The notes under the pieces: model-generated
Database searches by the model: none
What the model was told of the DNA's origin: nothing
The model's input: only the letters and a program-made list of their open reading frames with translations
Shown: one piece after another, positions 28,285 to 38,005 of the stretch
How positions within the stretch are numbered: the stretch's first letter is position 1
How the letters are laid out: each line of letters opens with the position of its first letter
NCBI RefSeq assembly: GCF_030295915.1
Contig: NZ_AP027361.1
Location: 3,534,001 to 3,598,000 of the forward strand
DNA length: 64,000 bases
From: Thalassotalea sediminis
GTDB lineage: Bacteria; Pseudomonadota; Gammaproteobacteria; Enterobacterales; Alteromonadaceae
Direction: 5' to 3'
Program-made: the position numbers and the translations under genes

Positions 28285-29361
28285 TTAAATTTTTATAAAT
28301 ATTTTTCGCTCATATAACCATTTAGAACACCACCAGAAAAAGGTGACATGTAACAATGCGAACAAAAATGAAGCGAATTTTTCAGGGAATACAGCGGCGA
28401 GACTGTTAAACATAAAGTGGTGAATAGTGCCGTCACCAACAGGGAAAAAGTTATAACTGGCAACCCATATCCAAGAAAGCACATAAATAAATAATGGGTT
28501 AGTTCCATAGACTAACAACGGCTTAACAGGTTTTTCGAGCTTTTTAATATCAATTAAATAAACGAACAATGCCAAGGTTAAGCACGCATACCCTGCTGTG
28601 TATATAACGTAAGAGCTAGTCCATAGTGCTTTATTGATTGGAATCACAAAATCCAATACTAAGCCAACAACAAGTCCAATTACGCCTAATTGGATCAACT
28701 TGATCATTGAAGCTCGTTTATCCTCTAATTGGCTGATAATACGCGTTACTTCAAAACCAAATAGAGCGCTGACAATCGCGGGAATAGTACTGAGTAATCC
28801 TTCAGGATCAAACGGCACACCAAAACCGCCATAAATATGGTTAGCACCCAGAACAGCCAAGTCGACTTGACGCACTAAGTTATTTTCTAATGTATAAGCA
28901 CCATCGCCTACCGACATTAGCAGCATGTGATAGCCTATAAGAATAAGCGCAGAAGTAATGAAAACGCCACGTTGTTTAAAGAGTAAAACAATAAAAGCGG
29001 CAAATACATACGCAATACCGATACGTTGTAAAACGCCCATAACGCGCCAAGTATCTGGATCTGATGTAAATGGATAGATGTTTAGTAAAAAGCCGATTAA
29101 AAAAATTAAAAAACCGCGTTTTACTACTTTAAAAGCAATTGCAGGTTCAAGCTGAAAATCTTGCTTTTTAAAAGCAAAAAACATCGCTGAGCCAACAATA
29201 AACATAAAAAATGGAAATACTAAATCTGTTGGCGTTAAGCCATGCCAACTTGCGTGGAGCAAAGGCGGGTAAACAAAAGACCAAGAACCAGGTGTATTCA
29301 CTAAAATCATTAGCGCAATCGTAAGTCCACGAAAGGCATCAAGAGCAATGTAACGTTGCAC
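28285..29361 (-). CDS. nagX: NagX-like inner-membrane protein (acyltransferase / DUF5009 family)
   Basis: This 358-residue multi-pass membrane protein begins with YIALDAFRGLTIALMILVN and continues WHGLTPTDLVFPFFMFIVG, the signature of the family that includes heparan-alpha-glucosaminide N-acetyltransferase and bacterial NagX. NagX genes accompany GlcNAc catabolic genes in Shewanella and relatives; the biochemical role is not settled. The start is a GTG with a GGAG site at 6 bases. It is the first gene of the minus-strand nag cluster, divergent from the AraC-family gene at 29690, which may control it. Confidence 0.88.
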   Translation of the reverse strand: MQRYIALDAFRGLTIALMILVNTPGSWSFVYPPLLHASWHGLTPTDLVFPFFMFIVGSAMFFAFKKQDFQLEPAIAFKVVKRGFLIFLIGFLLNIYPFTSDPDTWRVMGVLQRIGIAYVFAAFIVLLFKQRGVFITSALILIGYHMLLMSVGDGAYTLENNLVRQVDLAVLGANHIYGGFGVPFDPEGLLSTIPAIVSALFGFEVTRIISQLEDKRASMIKLIQLGVIGLVVGLVLDFVIPINKALWTSSYVIYTAGYACLTLALFVYLIDIKKLEKPVKPLLVYGTNPLFIYVLSWIWVASYNFFPVGDGTIHHFMFNSLAAVFPEKFASFLFALLHVTFFWWCSKWLYERKIFIKI

Positions 29362-29689
29362 TATTTTCTCCAGAATTAATTAACTAGCTAGTCAACTATA
29401 GTGCCATTGCGAAAACAAATGGTCAGCAAAGCACAATAGCTAACCATAGTGACGAAACAGACACTACGCATATAATTATGATAGAGGTGGCATATTCACT
29501 GAGCACTGAAGACCACCTAACTTTCCTTGTTCTTCAGCGTTATTGAATTGCGTAATCGAGATTTAAACTAACGCATCACACAATAACCTTATTAGCTCCC
29601 CTTAGTGTGCTTGCTAAGTTCACTAGATAGGTATACTTTTCTAACCTTTAATGATACTTTTCTATCACCCTTAGTTAAAGTGCAATCTT
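29362..29689. other. Divergent promoter region between nagX and the AraC-family gene
   Basis: This 328-base spacer is non-coding as far as I can see. It holds a direct repeat close to the AraC start (see 29633-29664) and a 6-base inverted repeat AGGTGG/CCACCT around 29495-29520. I could not fix promoters for either side with confidence. Confidence 0.5.
29633..29664 (+). promoter_or_regulatory. Direct repeat with 21-base period, candidate AraC-type operator
   Basis: The 11-base sequence ATACTTTTCTA occurs twice (29633-29643 and 29654-29664), exactly 21 bases apart, two helical turns. AraC-family activators bind such direct repeats. The second copy ends 25 bases before the AraC-family start codon, which suggests autoregulation. 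Confidence 0.5.
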
Positions 29690-30565
29690 ATGAAACTTGT
29701 TTTTGAAAAAATTTTGCCTTCCGATAACCTCTCTTGGCGTTATTGGCTCTATGAACAAGAGAACATAGGGTTTCATTGGCACTACCACCCCGAATACGAA
29801 ATAGCATTAATACTCAATAGTAAAGGTCAACGCTATGTTGGCGATAATATTGATAATTACAATGAATTCGACATGGCATTTATTGGCCCAAATATGCCGC
29901 ACACGTGGTGCTCTTCTTTAGAAGTTAATGGCCAAAAACAACATACCTATGTCGCGCAAATACCCAAGGCTTGGCTAGAAGGTTTAATCTACGGCATGCC
30001 TGATTTGGCATCACTTAAAAATCTACTTACACTGTCACGGCGAGGCATTAAGTTTAGTAAACAAGCCGTCGTTCAGGCAGCAAAGATATTTGCAAAAATG
30101 GAGCAAGAGGATGCAACTAGTCGCTTTATAGGGTTAATGGATATTTTACACATTATGGATCGCGATCAAGACAAACAAGTGCTCTCGAGTGATGGCTTTA
30201 AATTAACCACTACCTCTGATCCTTCAACCGAAAAAATTGATAAAGCAGTACGATATATTCACGAACATTACACTGACGCAATTTGCGCTAACGATATCGC
30301 GACGTTATTGCACATGAGTACCAATCATTTCCATCGTTTTTTTAAGCATCATACTGAACAAACATTTACCGAGTTTGTTAATCAACTTCGCATTAGTAAA
30401 GCCTGTTCTTTGTTGATCAACACAACCAAACCGATTTACACCATCAGCGACACTTGCGGCTTTAATAATATTTCAAACTTTAATCGTCGTTTTTTACAAT
30501 TTAAAGCGATGAAACCTAGTGAATTTAGAAAAATTTATACGGGTAAAAATGCCGTCTTGGTATAG
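29690..30565 (+). CDS. AraC-family transcriptional regulator
   Basis: This 291-residue regulator has an N-terminal cupin sensing domain (FHWHYHPEYEIALIL, then FIGPNMPHTW) and a C-terminal pair of AraC helix-turn-helix motifs (DAICANDIATLLHMSTNHFHRFFK and ISDTCGFNNISNFNRRF). Cupin-AraC proteins usually sense sugars. It is divergent from nagX and is the only regulator near the nag cluster, where a LacI-type NagR is common in relatives; so GlcNAc-responsive control is a reasonable inference. A strong bidirectional terminator follows. Confidence 0.9.
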   Translation: MKLVFEKILPSDNLSWRYWLYEQENIGFHWHYHPEYEIALILNSKGQRYVGDNIDNYNEFDMAFIGPNMPHTWCSSLEVNGQKQHTYVAQIPKAWLEGLIYGMPDLASLKNLLTLSRRGIKFSKQAVVQAAKIFAKMEQEDATSRFIGLMDILHIMDRDQDKQVLSSDGFKLTTTSDPSTEKIDKAVRYIHEHYTDAICANDIATLLHMSTNHFHRFFKHHTEQTFTEFVNQLRISKACSLLINTTKPIYTISDTCGFNNISNFNRRFLQFKAMKPSEFRKIYTGKNAVLV

Positions 30566-30595
30566 AAAATAAGCGGCTAACGCCACTTATTTTCT
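30564..30595. terminator. Bidirectional terminator between the AraC and MscS genes
   Basis: A perfect 10-base stem AGAAAATAAG/CTTATTTTCT (30564-30573, 30586-30595) is extended by GG/CC past one mismatch, with a 6-base loop. AT-rich arms give U-tracts on both strands, and the two genes converge here. Confidence 0.8.
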
Positions 30596-30604
30596 AACAG
30601 CATA

Positions 30605-31507
30605 CTATGAAGAAACTTGGTGTAAATGAACATCTCTTTGTGGAAACGGTATAGTAATGCCTTCACGATCGAACGCCAATTTCACTTGTTCAATAATCGT
30701 AAAATGATAGTCCCAATAATGCTCTGATTTTATCCATGGGCGCACATAAAAATTCACAGAACTTGCACCATGTTCAGCAACATATATATCTGGCGCAGGG
30801 TCTTTTAATGTTCGGCTATCAGCCATTAACACAGACGAAATAATTTCCCGTGTTTTCTGAATATCGTCGCTATAGCTAATACCAAAAACCATATCAACGC
30901 GGCGTGTTGATTCGCAAAAAACATTTTTCACACAACCATTAGATAACAACCCGTTAGGAATAATCACTCTTTGGTTGTCTACGGTAAGCAGAATAGTATT
31001 AAATATTTGGATTTCAATAACCTTACCAGCATAGCCTTGTGCATCAATAAAATCGCCTGCTTTGAAAGGTCTGAAAAATAAGATCAAAATACCACCGGCA
31101 AAATTCGCCAAGCTCCCCTGCAACGCTAAGCCTATAGCTAGCCCCGCAGCACCTAAAACAGCAATCAATGATGCAGTTTCAATACCTATCATTGACGCAA
31201 AAATTACAATTTGAATGGCTTTAAAAGAGATAAAAATAATGCTGTGTAAAAACTGCTTAAGGGTAATTTCTACGCCCTTTTTTTCCATCGCGATATCGAT
31301 CGTTTTCATCAACCGCTTGATGAGCCATTGCATAACGATAAAGACGAGAATTGCCATGAGGAGTTTGGTACCAAACTGAATCGACATTTCACTAAACATT
31401 TGCGCGTAGGACTCTAGTTGGTTTACATCAACATTTAAGGCTTGAGAGGCTGTATCGACAGCTTTATCTACCGTTGAATCGACTTGAGGCGTTTTAGTAT
31501 CTTCCAT
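30605..31507 (-). CDS. Small-conductance mechanosensitive channel (MscS family)
   Basis: This 300-residue channel has an approximately 70-residue N-terminal part with one helix, further transmembrane helices, and the pore-lining TM3 with the MscS signature AAGLAIGLALQGSLANFAGG. The cytoplasmic beta domain follows (FRPFKAGDFIDAQGYAGKVIEI). The length and layout match short MscS channels such as E. coli MscS, which open under hypo-osmotic shock to release solutes. It is transcribed alone and converges on the AraC gene. The N-terminus is acidic and soluble, as usual. Confidence 0.94.
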   Translation of the reverse strand: MEDTKTPQVDSTVDKAVDTASQALNVDVNQLESYAQMFSEMSIQFGTKLLMAILVFIVMQWLIKRLMKTIDIAMEKKGVEITLKQFLHSIIFISFKAIQIVIFASMIGIETASLIAVLGAAGLAIGLALQGSLANFAGGILILFFRPFKAGDFIDAQGYAGKVIEIQIFNTILLTVDNQRVIIPNGLLSNGCVKNVFCESTRRVDMVFGISYSDDIQKTREIISSVLMADSRTLKDPAPDIYVAEHGASSVNFYVRPWIKSEHYWDYHFTIIEQVKLAFDREGITIPFPQRDVHLHQVSS

Positions 31508-31655
31508 AATGTTAGGTATTGTTAATTAAATGTATTCTTAGTGTAGTGAAGATACGAAACAATAGAAATAATTTTAGAATTTTAATGTAGTTATTTCTTT
31601 TTCTAGCAAGTTCTGTAAAGATGTTCAGGGCTTATACTAATAACAATAATTTAAC

Positions 31656-32192
31656 ATGCGTTCTATATTAAAACTGCTCATCTTAATAACGAAAGATTTC
31701 TCTATTTTTTCTTCGCCAGGATTACGGCATATTCGTTGGTGGTTGTATCGACAATATTATAATGCAGAACGATTATATGTTGACACTAGAGTCACAATTA
31801 CGAAAGCCCATACAAATCAATCGAGTCTGTTACAAATGGGTGAAGATGTACGCATTGGTAAAGATGTTTATATAGACTTTTCTGGCGGATTAACTATAAG
31901 CGATCACGTGTCCATATCAGAAGGTACGAAAATATACACACACAATCATAATATTCACGATGGACACAAGAATTGGCAAAAAAATGGGATAACATTTTCC
32001 TCTTTACAGATAGAGAAATACTGCTGGATCAGTGCAAATGCCATTATATTACCTTCTGTAACCGAAATAGGTGAAGGTGCCGTAATAGCTGCTGGAGCCA
32101 TACTAACAAAAAATGCCGAACCATATTGTATTTATGCTGGGAATCCTGCCAAGAAAATTGGCAAAAGGCGCGTTAATGAAGATCAACAGTAA
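31656..32192 (+). CDS. Left-handed beta-helix acyltransferase (polysaccharide locus)
   Basis: This 178-residue hexapeptide-repeat O-acetyltransferase resembles the NodL/LacA/CysE type. The hexapeptide coils begin near residue 60 (MGEDVRIGKDVYIDFSGGL), the active-site histidine lies in IYTHNHNIHDG, and the later WISANAIILPSV and AGAILTKNA continue the helix. It should use acetyl-CoA to O-acetylate a sugar of the surface polysaccharide. It is the first gene of the polysaccharide locus; its 3' end overlaps the flippase gene by 17 bases. The acceptor sugar is unknown. Confidence 0.85.
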   Translation: MRSILKLLILITKDFSIFSSPGLRHIRWWLYRQYYNAERLYVDTRVTITKAHTNQSSLLQMGEDVRIGKDVYIDFSGGLTISDHVSISEGTKIYTHNHNIHDGHKNWQKNGITFSSLQIEKYCWISANAIILPSVTEIGEGAVIAAGAILTKNAEPYCIYAGNPAKKIGKRRVNEDQQ

Positions 32193-33378
32193 AATACTAT
32201 TTAGTTTTTCAATTTATGGGAGTGGTATACTCGCGTTTTTTCTTGCAGATTTGTATGTAGTCGCGCATTTTTCACCGACAGTAGCAACCGATTGGGCATT
32301 TTATAAGTCTGCACTTTTTATTCTCACCAGCTTTTCGGTACTAGGGCTTGATCAAGTAATCGTTCGTCATCCAAATATCAGTAAAAATATTCTTTACCAA
32401 TTTCTTATTAACAGTATTAGTATTGGAATAGTTAGTTACTCTATTTTTGTATATCTATCGCCAGTAACGATTGAAGCGGAAAAACTTGTCTGCAGTATAT
32501 TTTTATTGAGTTACATTACATTGAGCGCCGCAGTTTTTCGCGCCAATCGTGCTTTAGTTTACGCCCAAGTAGCGACCAATGGTTGGAAAATATTAACGCT
32601 AGCTTTTATTGTATTTACCACTTTTGAAACTGACCACTGGTTTCTACTCAGCCTCTTTATATTTGCAGGCATTACAACGTTAACACTCTTAATCAGTAAG
32701 CTTTTAAGGCAACAAGCTACACAGCGACTATCGTCACAACACGATTTGCGACACTTAGGTTATTCATTCTTTTTTCACAACATGACACTCGTTGTAGCAA
32801 TTTACGGGGAGCAATTAATTATTAATGCTCTTGGTTATCAAAAAGTGGCTTATACACTGTATGCACATTTCGTAATTTTTACACCTTTAGCCCTCAGTTT
32901 GTATGGCTTTTTCGGCTTCTACTTAGCACCTAAAATCAGGCATATGACTTTATTTTCTATCGAGCACTATCATCAATATATGCGCTACATTGGCCTTATT
33001 TCTTTTGTTTTATCTCTAGTATCAATATTTATAGGTTTTCTTTTATATCAACTTATTTTCATAGATAAAAACATACAATTACAACCGACAATTATCGGTT
33101 CGTTATTTATCGTATGTTTGGCAAGAGGCTGTTATACACTTTCTTCATCCTGTTTAGGATTATTTGCCACTCAAAAAAAGCTTTCTTATACCGCTAAATT
33201 AAACTGGTTGTTAATGCTGTTCTACCTCCTTTGCTTATATATCACATTAATTTCCACTCTCTTACCGAATAACAAAATGGCAAGCATTGCGTTATTGACG
33301 GCGGTACATTGGTGTTGCCGTACATATATTTCTCATAAATATGCAAAACTTGCTATTCAGCGAAAGGTCATATCATGA
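32176..33378 (+). CDS. Wzx-like polysaccharide flippase
   Basis: This protein of about 401 residues is almost entirely membrane-spanning, with roughly 12 hydrophobic segments, and resembles the MOP-superfamily flippases that move lipid-linked oligosaccharide units across the inner membrane. I placed the start at the ATG at 32176, which has an AAAAGG ribosome site 7 bases upstream; an earlier ATG would add a segment overlapping the acyltransferase gene. The sequence is divergent, as usual for Wzx, so the call rests on topology plus context: a glycosyltransferase and a Wzy-like gene follow directly. Confidence 0.72.
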   Translation: MKINSKILFSFSIYGSGILAFFLADLYVVAHFSPTVATDWAFYKSALFILTSFSVLGLDQVIVRHPNISKNILYQFLINSISIGIVSYSIFVYLSPVTIEAEKLVCSIFLLSYITLSAAVFRANRALVYAQVATNGWKILTLAFIVFTTFETDHWFLLSLFIFAGITTLTLLISKLLRQQATQRLSSQHDLRHLGYSFFFHNMTLVVAIYGEQLIINALGYQKVAYTLYAHFVIFTPLALSLYGFFGFYLAPKIRHMTLFSIEHYHQYMRYIGLISFVLSLVSIFIGFLLYQLIFIDKNIQLQPTIIGSLFIVCLARGCYTLSSSCLGLFATQKKLSYTAKLNWLLMLFYLLCLYITLISTLLPNNKMASIALLTAVHWCCRTYISHKYAKLAIQRKVIS

Positions 33379-34490
33379 GTTCGAATAACATATTGGAAAT
33401 TATTGCCCCCGTATCTGCTTTATCCAATCGAACACGGCTTTATAAGCTAGCAAGCTATCTCATTAACGACAAAAAAGTGGCATGTATTCATCATGTAGCC
33501 TGGGTGAGAGCCAAGTCAGAAGCAAATGAAACAGAACTCCCAGCTGATAACATAAAAACAACAGCCCTCATTAATGGTGGTGGTTATGGTGGAAAGCTAA
33601 CTAAATTTTTATATCTAATTTGGATGATTCGCGTCTTTTTCTATTGTCTATTTAGAAGGCATCAGTCACCTGTTTGGGCACTTGGATTTGAAAGCGCATT
33701 TCCTGCATTACTGGCCTCTAAATTCAGAAAATTTGATATTATCTTCGATGATGCCGATAGGTTTTCTCTGGTTTTTCCATTTCCAGCTTTCATAAAAAAA
33801 GTCATCCAAAAATTAGAAAAATATACTTCTGAACAAGTACTTGTTCATGTTGTTCCTGGCACTGAAAGGTACAATTTTGCAATTAACAATAGTTTTGTTT
33901 TAAAAAATACACCGAGCAGAGCTGAGGTTGAAAAAGCAAAAGTGCTTTATCAACAGCGCACCTGGCCGACTGCAAAATTAATCATCAACGTAAATGGTTG
34001 GTTAGGAAAAGACAGAGGAATGGATGCTGCGCTGTACATCGCAAAATCCTATAACGCAGAACAAGTACAACTTATTGTCGCCGGTAAAGTCGATTGTGAG
34101 GCAGCAAAGCAATTGGTTGCGCTTAACAATGTCACCTACCTAGGTAAAGTATCTAATGCAATGGCTTTAGCATCTTATCTATGCGCCGATTATGTGCTGA
34201 CTTATTACGACCCAAATACTGAAATCAATAAACTCGCACAATCAAATAAATGGGGCGACGCACTATGTATGGGAACGAATATCATTGTAAATAGTGAAGT
34301 TGTTACGGCTCAATTTCTAAAAAAATATCACAACACTATCATGACGCCTTACCATGACTTATCTTCATTAAGACAAGCTATTGATAATGTATTAGCTCAT
34401 GGTAGAGATAAAGGCCGCATTGACACAAGCAGTTTAACCTATGAGCAACAATTAGAAGACCTCTTTGCCAAGGTAACAATGAATGAATAG
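33375..34490 (+). CDS. Glycosyltransferase, GT4-like (polysaccharide locus)
   Basis: This 371-residue protein has a two-domain GT-B layout without a signal peptide. The C-terminal half has IINVNGWLGKDRGMDAALYIA, LIVAGKVDC and the acidic/glycine-rich nucleotide-sugar pocket near WGDALCMGTNIIVN. The first codons overlap the flippase stop by 4 bases. It should add one sugar to the growing lipid-linked repeat unit in the cytoplasm. Donor and acceptor are not predictable from sequence. Similarity to characterised enzymes is low by eye. Confidence 0.72.
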   Translation: MSSNNILEIIAPVSALSNRTRLYKLASYLINDKKVACIHHVAWVRAKSEANETELPADNIKTTALINGGGYGGKLTKFLYLIWMIRVFFYCLFRRHQSPVWALGFESAFPALLASKFRKFDIIFDDADRFSLVFPFPAFIKKVIQKLEKYTSEQVLVHVVPGTERYNFAINNSFVLKNTPSRAEVEKAKVLYQQRTWPTAKLIINVNGWLGKDRGMDAALYIAKSYNAEQVQLIVAGKVDCEAAKQLVALNNVTYLGKVSNAMALASYLCADYVLTYYDPNTEINKLAQSNKWGDALCMGTNIIVNSEVVTAQFLKKYHNTIMTPYHDLSSLRQAIDNVLAHGRDKGRIDTSSLTYEQQLEDLFAKVTMNE

Positions 34491-34546
34491 TTCGTCTTTC
34501 ATTAGCCTATCTGCTTACAAACGTTTAATCGGATTGACGGTGTAAG

Positions 34547-35863
34547 ATGATAGTTACATTATTTATTGTATTAAGTATCGTATTTATCTTTTTTGCTATG
34601 CTAAAAATATATAACTTAGGCATAGCGCGAATATTCAATAGTCCGATTGTATTATCTACTTTTTTCTTTGTCCTTATTCACCTACTCATGCCCACATTGC
34701 AATGGGATGTCGGATACTTTAGGTACAGTAACGAGTACAACGTACACACCTATATCTATTCGATGTTACTAGTCGCTTTATTGCATTTAGTTTTCATCCT
34801 TGGTTTGTCATATTTTTCAGTTGATGACAAACCTGAACTGTTACATTTTACGCTCTCGCGTGTGTTCCTAAAAAGAGTGCTACAAATTACCTGTATCGTT
34901 TTCATCTTTGGTGCATACAATGCGGGAAAAAACATCTATCAAATACTCAGTATTGGATATGAAAATTATATAACTGATCGCATATCAATGGGAGTTGGCA
35001 AAGGATTAAGCCTATTACTGGCACACTGGACATACATTGCCTGTTTACTCTTTTTCTTTATTTTTTATCATGCCAAGCATTACAAATGGATAAGGCGTAT
35101 AAGTTTACTCGGTTTTATTAGCTCATTTACACTCGCTGCGGCATATTATGGTATTAACAGTAACAGAAATTCTTTGTTTCTCTTACTCATCACTTTGATG
35201 TGCTTTGGCCTGTCCTTTAATCCCAAATATGCGGGGCACTTAACATTTCGGCAATTGAGAAAAATCGTATTGGTTGTCATCGGTGTTTTGTTATTGTTCT
35301 TTACCTTACATACATTGGGGAAAGTTCGTAGCGAAGCAGGAAATTATCGCACAACACAAGAAAGCTATGGCTTGATCAATTCACTCAACGGTGCATTTGG
35401 TAACCATGAAAATATTGTATGGCTAATGACACATCAACAACAATTAGAGCTCGGTGTGACCTATATCGCAGGCATTGCCAATTTTATACCTAGAACCATT
35501 TGGCCTGAAAAGCCAGTCGGAGCAGGACCTAGACTTAAAAACGCAATATACCCGGGCTCTTATGTCGTTGGTAAAAAAGGTAACTCTTCACTCACTACAG
35601 GGCTTTATACTGAACTTATCATGAACTTTGGCCTAACTGGCGCGATAATCGCTAGTTTTTTTATCGCCCTTATGCTTAGTATTTTTCTCATAAAACTAAA
35701 ACACAACTCGTCACCAATAATGCGGCTTATTTTTTTATTTTCAGTCGTTATGTTTTCCGCACAATTTATGTATGCTGAATTCCTAGGTTTTTTTGCGCGA
35801 TATGTCTTTTCTATCGTGCCATTTATTTTACTTTATTTCGCGACGCGGCGAATCAAGAGCTAA
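34547..35863 (+). CDS. Wzy-like polysaccharide polymerase
   Basis: This 438-residue inner-membrane protein has around 10-12 hydrophobic segments and one large periplasmic loop between them (about residues 265-345, containing FIPRTIWPEKPVGAGPRLK), followed by more helices. This layout is typical of O-antigen/exopolysaccharide repeat-unit polymerases. Proteins of this class join repeat units transferred by Wzx. The WP-x-KP-type segment and the late loop resemble the oligosaccharide repeat unit polymerase family. A 56-base gap separates it from the glycosyltransferase gene. The call depends on topology and position in the locus. Confidence 0.75.
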   Translation: MIVTLFIVLSIVFIFFAMLKIYNLGIARIFNSPIVLSTFFFVLIHLLMPTLQWDVGYFRYSNEYNVHTYIYSMLLVALLHLVFILGLSYFSVDDKPELLHFTLSRVFLKRVLQITCIVFIFGAYNAGKNIYQILSIGYENYITDRISMGVGKGLSLLLAHWTYIACLLFFFIFYHAKHYKWIRRISLLGFISSFTLAAAYYGINSNRNSLFLLLITLMCFGLSFNPKYAGHLTFRQLRKIVLVVIGVLLLFFTLHTLGKVRSEAGNYRTTQESYGLINSLNGAFGNHENIVWLMTHQQQLELGVTYIAGIANFIPRTIWPEKPVGAGPRLKNAIYPGSYVVGKKGNSSLTTGLYTELIMNFGLTGAIIASFFIALMLSIFLIKLKHNSSPIMRLIFLFSVVMFSAQFMYAEFLGFFARYVFSIVPFILLYFATRRIKS

Positions 35864-35869
35864 TCAACA

Positions 35870-38005
35870 ATGAAACAAATTTTACAAAATATGGGAACAG
35901 GTGAAACAACAATCGTTGAAGCGCCAGCACCACAAGTTAAAGCAGGCCACGTTGTCATCACTTCATCGGTTAGCCTTATCAGTGTTGGCACAGAACGTAT
36001 GTTGGTTGATTTTGGTAAAGCGTCATTAATTGATAAAGCGCGCCAACAACCAGAAAAAGTAAAAATGGTGCTCGATAAAATACAAACCGATGGTCTATTA
36101 ACCACTGTTGATGCAGTAAGATCAAAACTCGCTCAACCTTTACCGTTAGGTTATTGTCATGTTGGTAAGGTACAAAGTGTTGGTCCAGGTGTGCATGACA
36201 TCAATGTTAACGACCGCGTTGTTTCCAACGGTCCTCACGCTGATACAGTGAGAATAGCAAAAAATTTAATCGCGAAAATACCGGATAATGTCGACGATGA
36301 AAGTGCCGCCTTTACCGTACTTGCTTCTATTGGCTTGCAAGGTATTCGTCTTGCCAAACCTACATTAGGGGAACAGGTTGTTGTTATAGGTGCAGGCTTA
36401 ATAGGTTTACTCACAATTCAGTTGCTAATTGCCCAAGGCTGCCGTGTTTTGGCAGTAGACTTTGATCAACAAAAACTAGCATTGGCACAGCAATTTGGCG
36501 CTGAAACTTGTAATCCAAAACAAGGTGAAGATCCCATTAAAACAGGTCTCGCTTTTAGTCGCCAACAAGGTGTAGATGCCGTCATTATCACGGCATCTAC
36601 ATCATCGAGTGATCCCGTTTCTCAAGCGGCAAATATGTCACGTAAACGAGGACGCATAGTCTTAGTTGGTGTGACGGGGCTCGAATTAAATCGTAGTGAA
36701 TTTTATGAGAAAGAGCTGAGTTTTCAAGTGTCATGTTCTTATGGGCCTGGTCGCTATGATGACAAGTATGAAACACAAGGACATGATTATCCGCTTGGCT
36801 TTGTGCGCTGGACAGAACAACGAAATTTCATTGCGATATTAGATATGATGGCAATGGGGAAATTAAACGTTAAGCCATTAATTAGTCATCGATTTTTATT
36901 TGAAGATGCACTAAATGCTTACCAAGAGTTATCCGATAATAAGTCAGCACTCGGTATATTACTCACTTATCCAAAAAGCCCAGCGCCTGTCATTAAAACA
37001 TTAACCTTGAATGAAGCTAAAGCAACTAGCGACGATGTGGTTATCGGCTTTGTCGGCGCGGGAAATTATGCCTCTCGAGTACTTATTCCCGCGTTTAAAG
37101 CCGCGCATGCAAACTTACATACCATAGCGACTTCCACGGGAGTCAGCAGTGTTATTCACGGCAAAAACAATGGTTTTTTACAAGCAACCACAGATACCGA
37201 TGCGATGTTAAACAATGACAACATCAATACAATCGCGATAGTAACGCAACATAACAGCCATGCCACGTTTGTTAATCAAGCACTTGCTAATCAAAAGCAC
37301 GTTTTTGTTGAAAAGCCGCTCGCCATTAATCAACAACAACATGACAGTGTAGTAAAACAATACCAAGCAACAGATAATCAATTGCTTATGGTTGGTTTTA
37401 ATCGACGTTTTGCGCCTCATATTGTAAAAATGAAAGCGTTGCTAGCAGGCAGCACAGCGCCTAAATCTTTTATTATGACAATCAACGCTGGGGAAATTCC
37501 TAAAGCGCATTGGACGCAAGACCCAGCTATTGGTGGTGGCCGTATTATCGGTGAAGCGTGCCATTTTATCGACCTTATGCGTTTTCTTGCTGACAGTAAA
37601 ATTAGCAATATTCAGGCGCAGCAAATGGGCAGTAAAGGCAAAGTTGCCATTACAGAAGATAAAGTTGCCATTACCTTGAGTTTTGAAGATGGCAGTTTTG
37701 GCACAATTCATTATCTGGCAAATGGCGCAGCATCTTTTCCAAAAGAGCGTATCGAAGTGTTTGCTGAAAACAAAGTGATTCAACTGGATAATTTTCGAAA
37801 AATGACCGGCTACGGTTTTAAAAACTTCAAAAAAATGAACTTATGGCAACAAGACAAAGGACAAAAAGCCTGTGCAAAAGCTTTTGTCGATGCAATAGCA
37901 AACGGCCTCAAGAGTCCAATACCTGTTGAAGAAATTTTCGAAGTATCACAAGCAACGCTTAATGTTGCTGCCCTACTTGCAAAGGCAGAATCACACGAAT
38001 GTTAA
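35870..38005 (+). CDS. Bi-domain oxidoreductase: MDR dehydrogenase fused to Gfo/Idh/MocA
   Basis: This 711-residue fusion has an N-terminal medium-chain dehydrogenase domain (about 1-365; NAD motif VIGAGLIGLLTIQLL) and a C-terminal Gfo/Idh/MocA domain (about 385-711; GFVGAGNYASRVL and the catalytic-region motif VFVEKPLA). The usual MDR zinc ligands seem lost: the GHE segment is replaced by GYCHVGKV and there is no catalytic cysteine in the SVGTER region. Such fusions are common in bacterial polysaccharide loci beside heparinase II/III-like genes, as here, where the next gene overlaps its end. The reaction is unknown; redox conversion of a nucleotide sugar or polymer sugar is the likely theme. 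Confidence 0.88.
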   Translation: MKQILQNMGTGETTIVEAPAPQVKAGHVVITSSVSLISVGTERMLVDFGKASLIDKARQQPEKVKMVLDKIQTDGLLTTVDAVRSKLAQPLPLGYCHVGKVQSVGPGVHDINVNDRVVSNGPHADTVRIAKNLIAKIPDNVDDESAAFTVLASIGLQGIRLAKPTLGEQVVVIGAGLIGLLTIQLLIAQGCRVLAVDFDQQKLALAQQFGAETCNPKQGEDPIKTGLAFSRQQGVDAVIITASTSSSDPVSQAANMSRKRGRIVLVGVTGLELNRSEFYEKELSFQVSCSYGPGRYDDKYETQGHDYPLGFVRWTEQRNFIAILDMMAMGKLNVKPLISHRFLFEDALNAYQELSDNKSALGILLTYPKSPAPVIKTLTLNEAKATSDDVVIGFVGAGNYASRVLIPAFKAAHANLHTIATSTGVSSVIHGKNNGFLQATTDTDAMLNNDNINTIAIVTQHNSHATFVNQALANQKHVFVEKPLAINQQQHDSVVKQYQATDNQLLMVGFNRRFAPHIVKMKALLAGSTAPKSFIMTINAGEIPKAHWTQDPAIGGGRIIGEACHFIDLMRFLADSKISNIQAQQMGSKGKVAITEDKVAITLSFEDGSFGTIHYLANGAASFPKERIEVFAENKVIQLDNFRKMTGYGFKNFKKMNLWQQDKGQKACAKAFVDAIANGLKSPIPVEEIFEVSQATLNVAALLAKAESHEC

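Noticed and set aside
28088..28285. 65-codon open frame between nagX and nagP, starting in a TAATG overlap with the nagX stop
   Set aside because: Its first codons are fully occupied by the long hairpin and no family resemblance or separate ribosome site is seen, so it is more likely the structured leader of an intergenic region.
37442..37783. Antisense 113-codon frame in the oxidoreductase gene
   Set aside because: Shadow frame with no motif or ribosome site.
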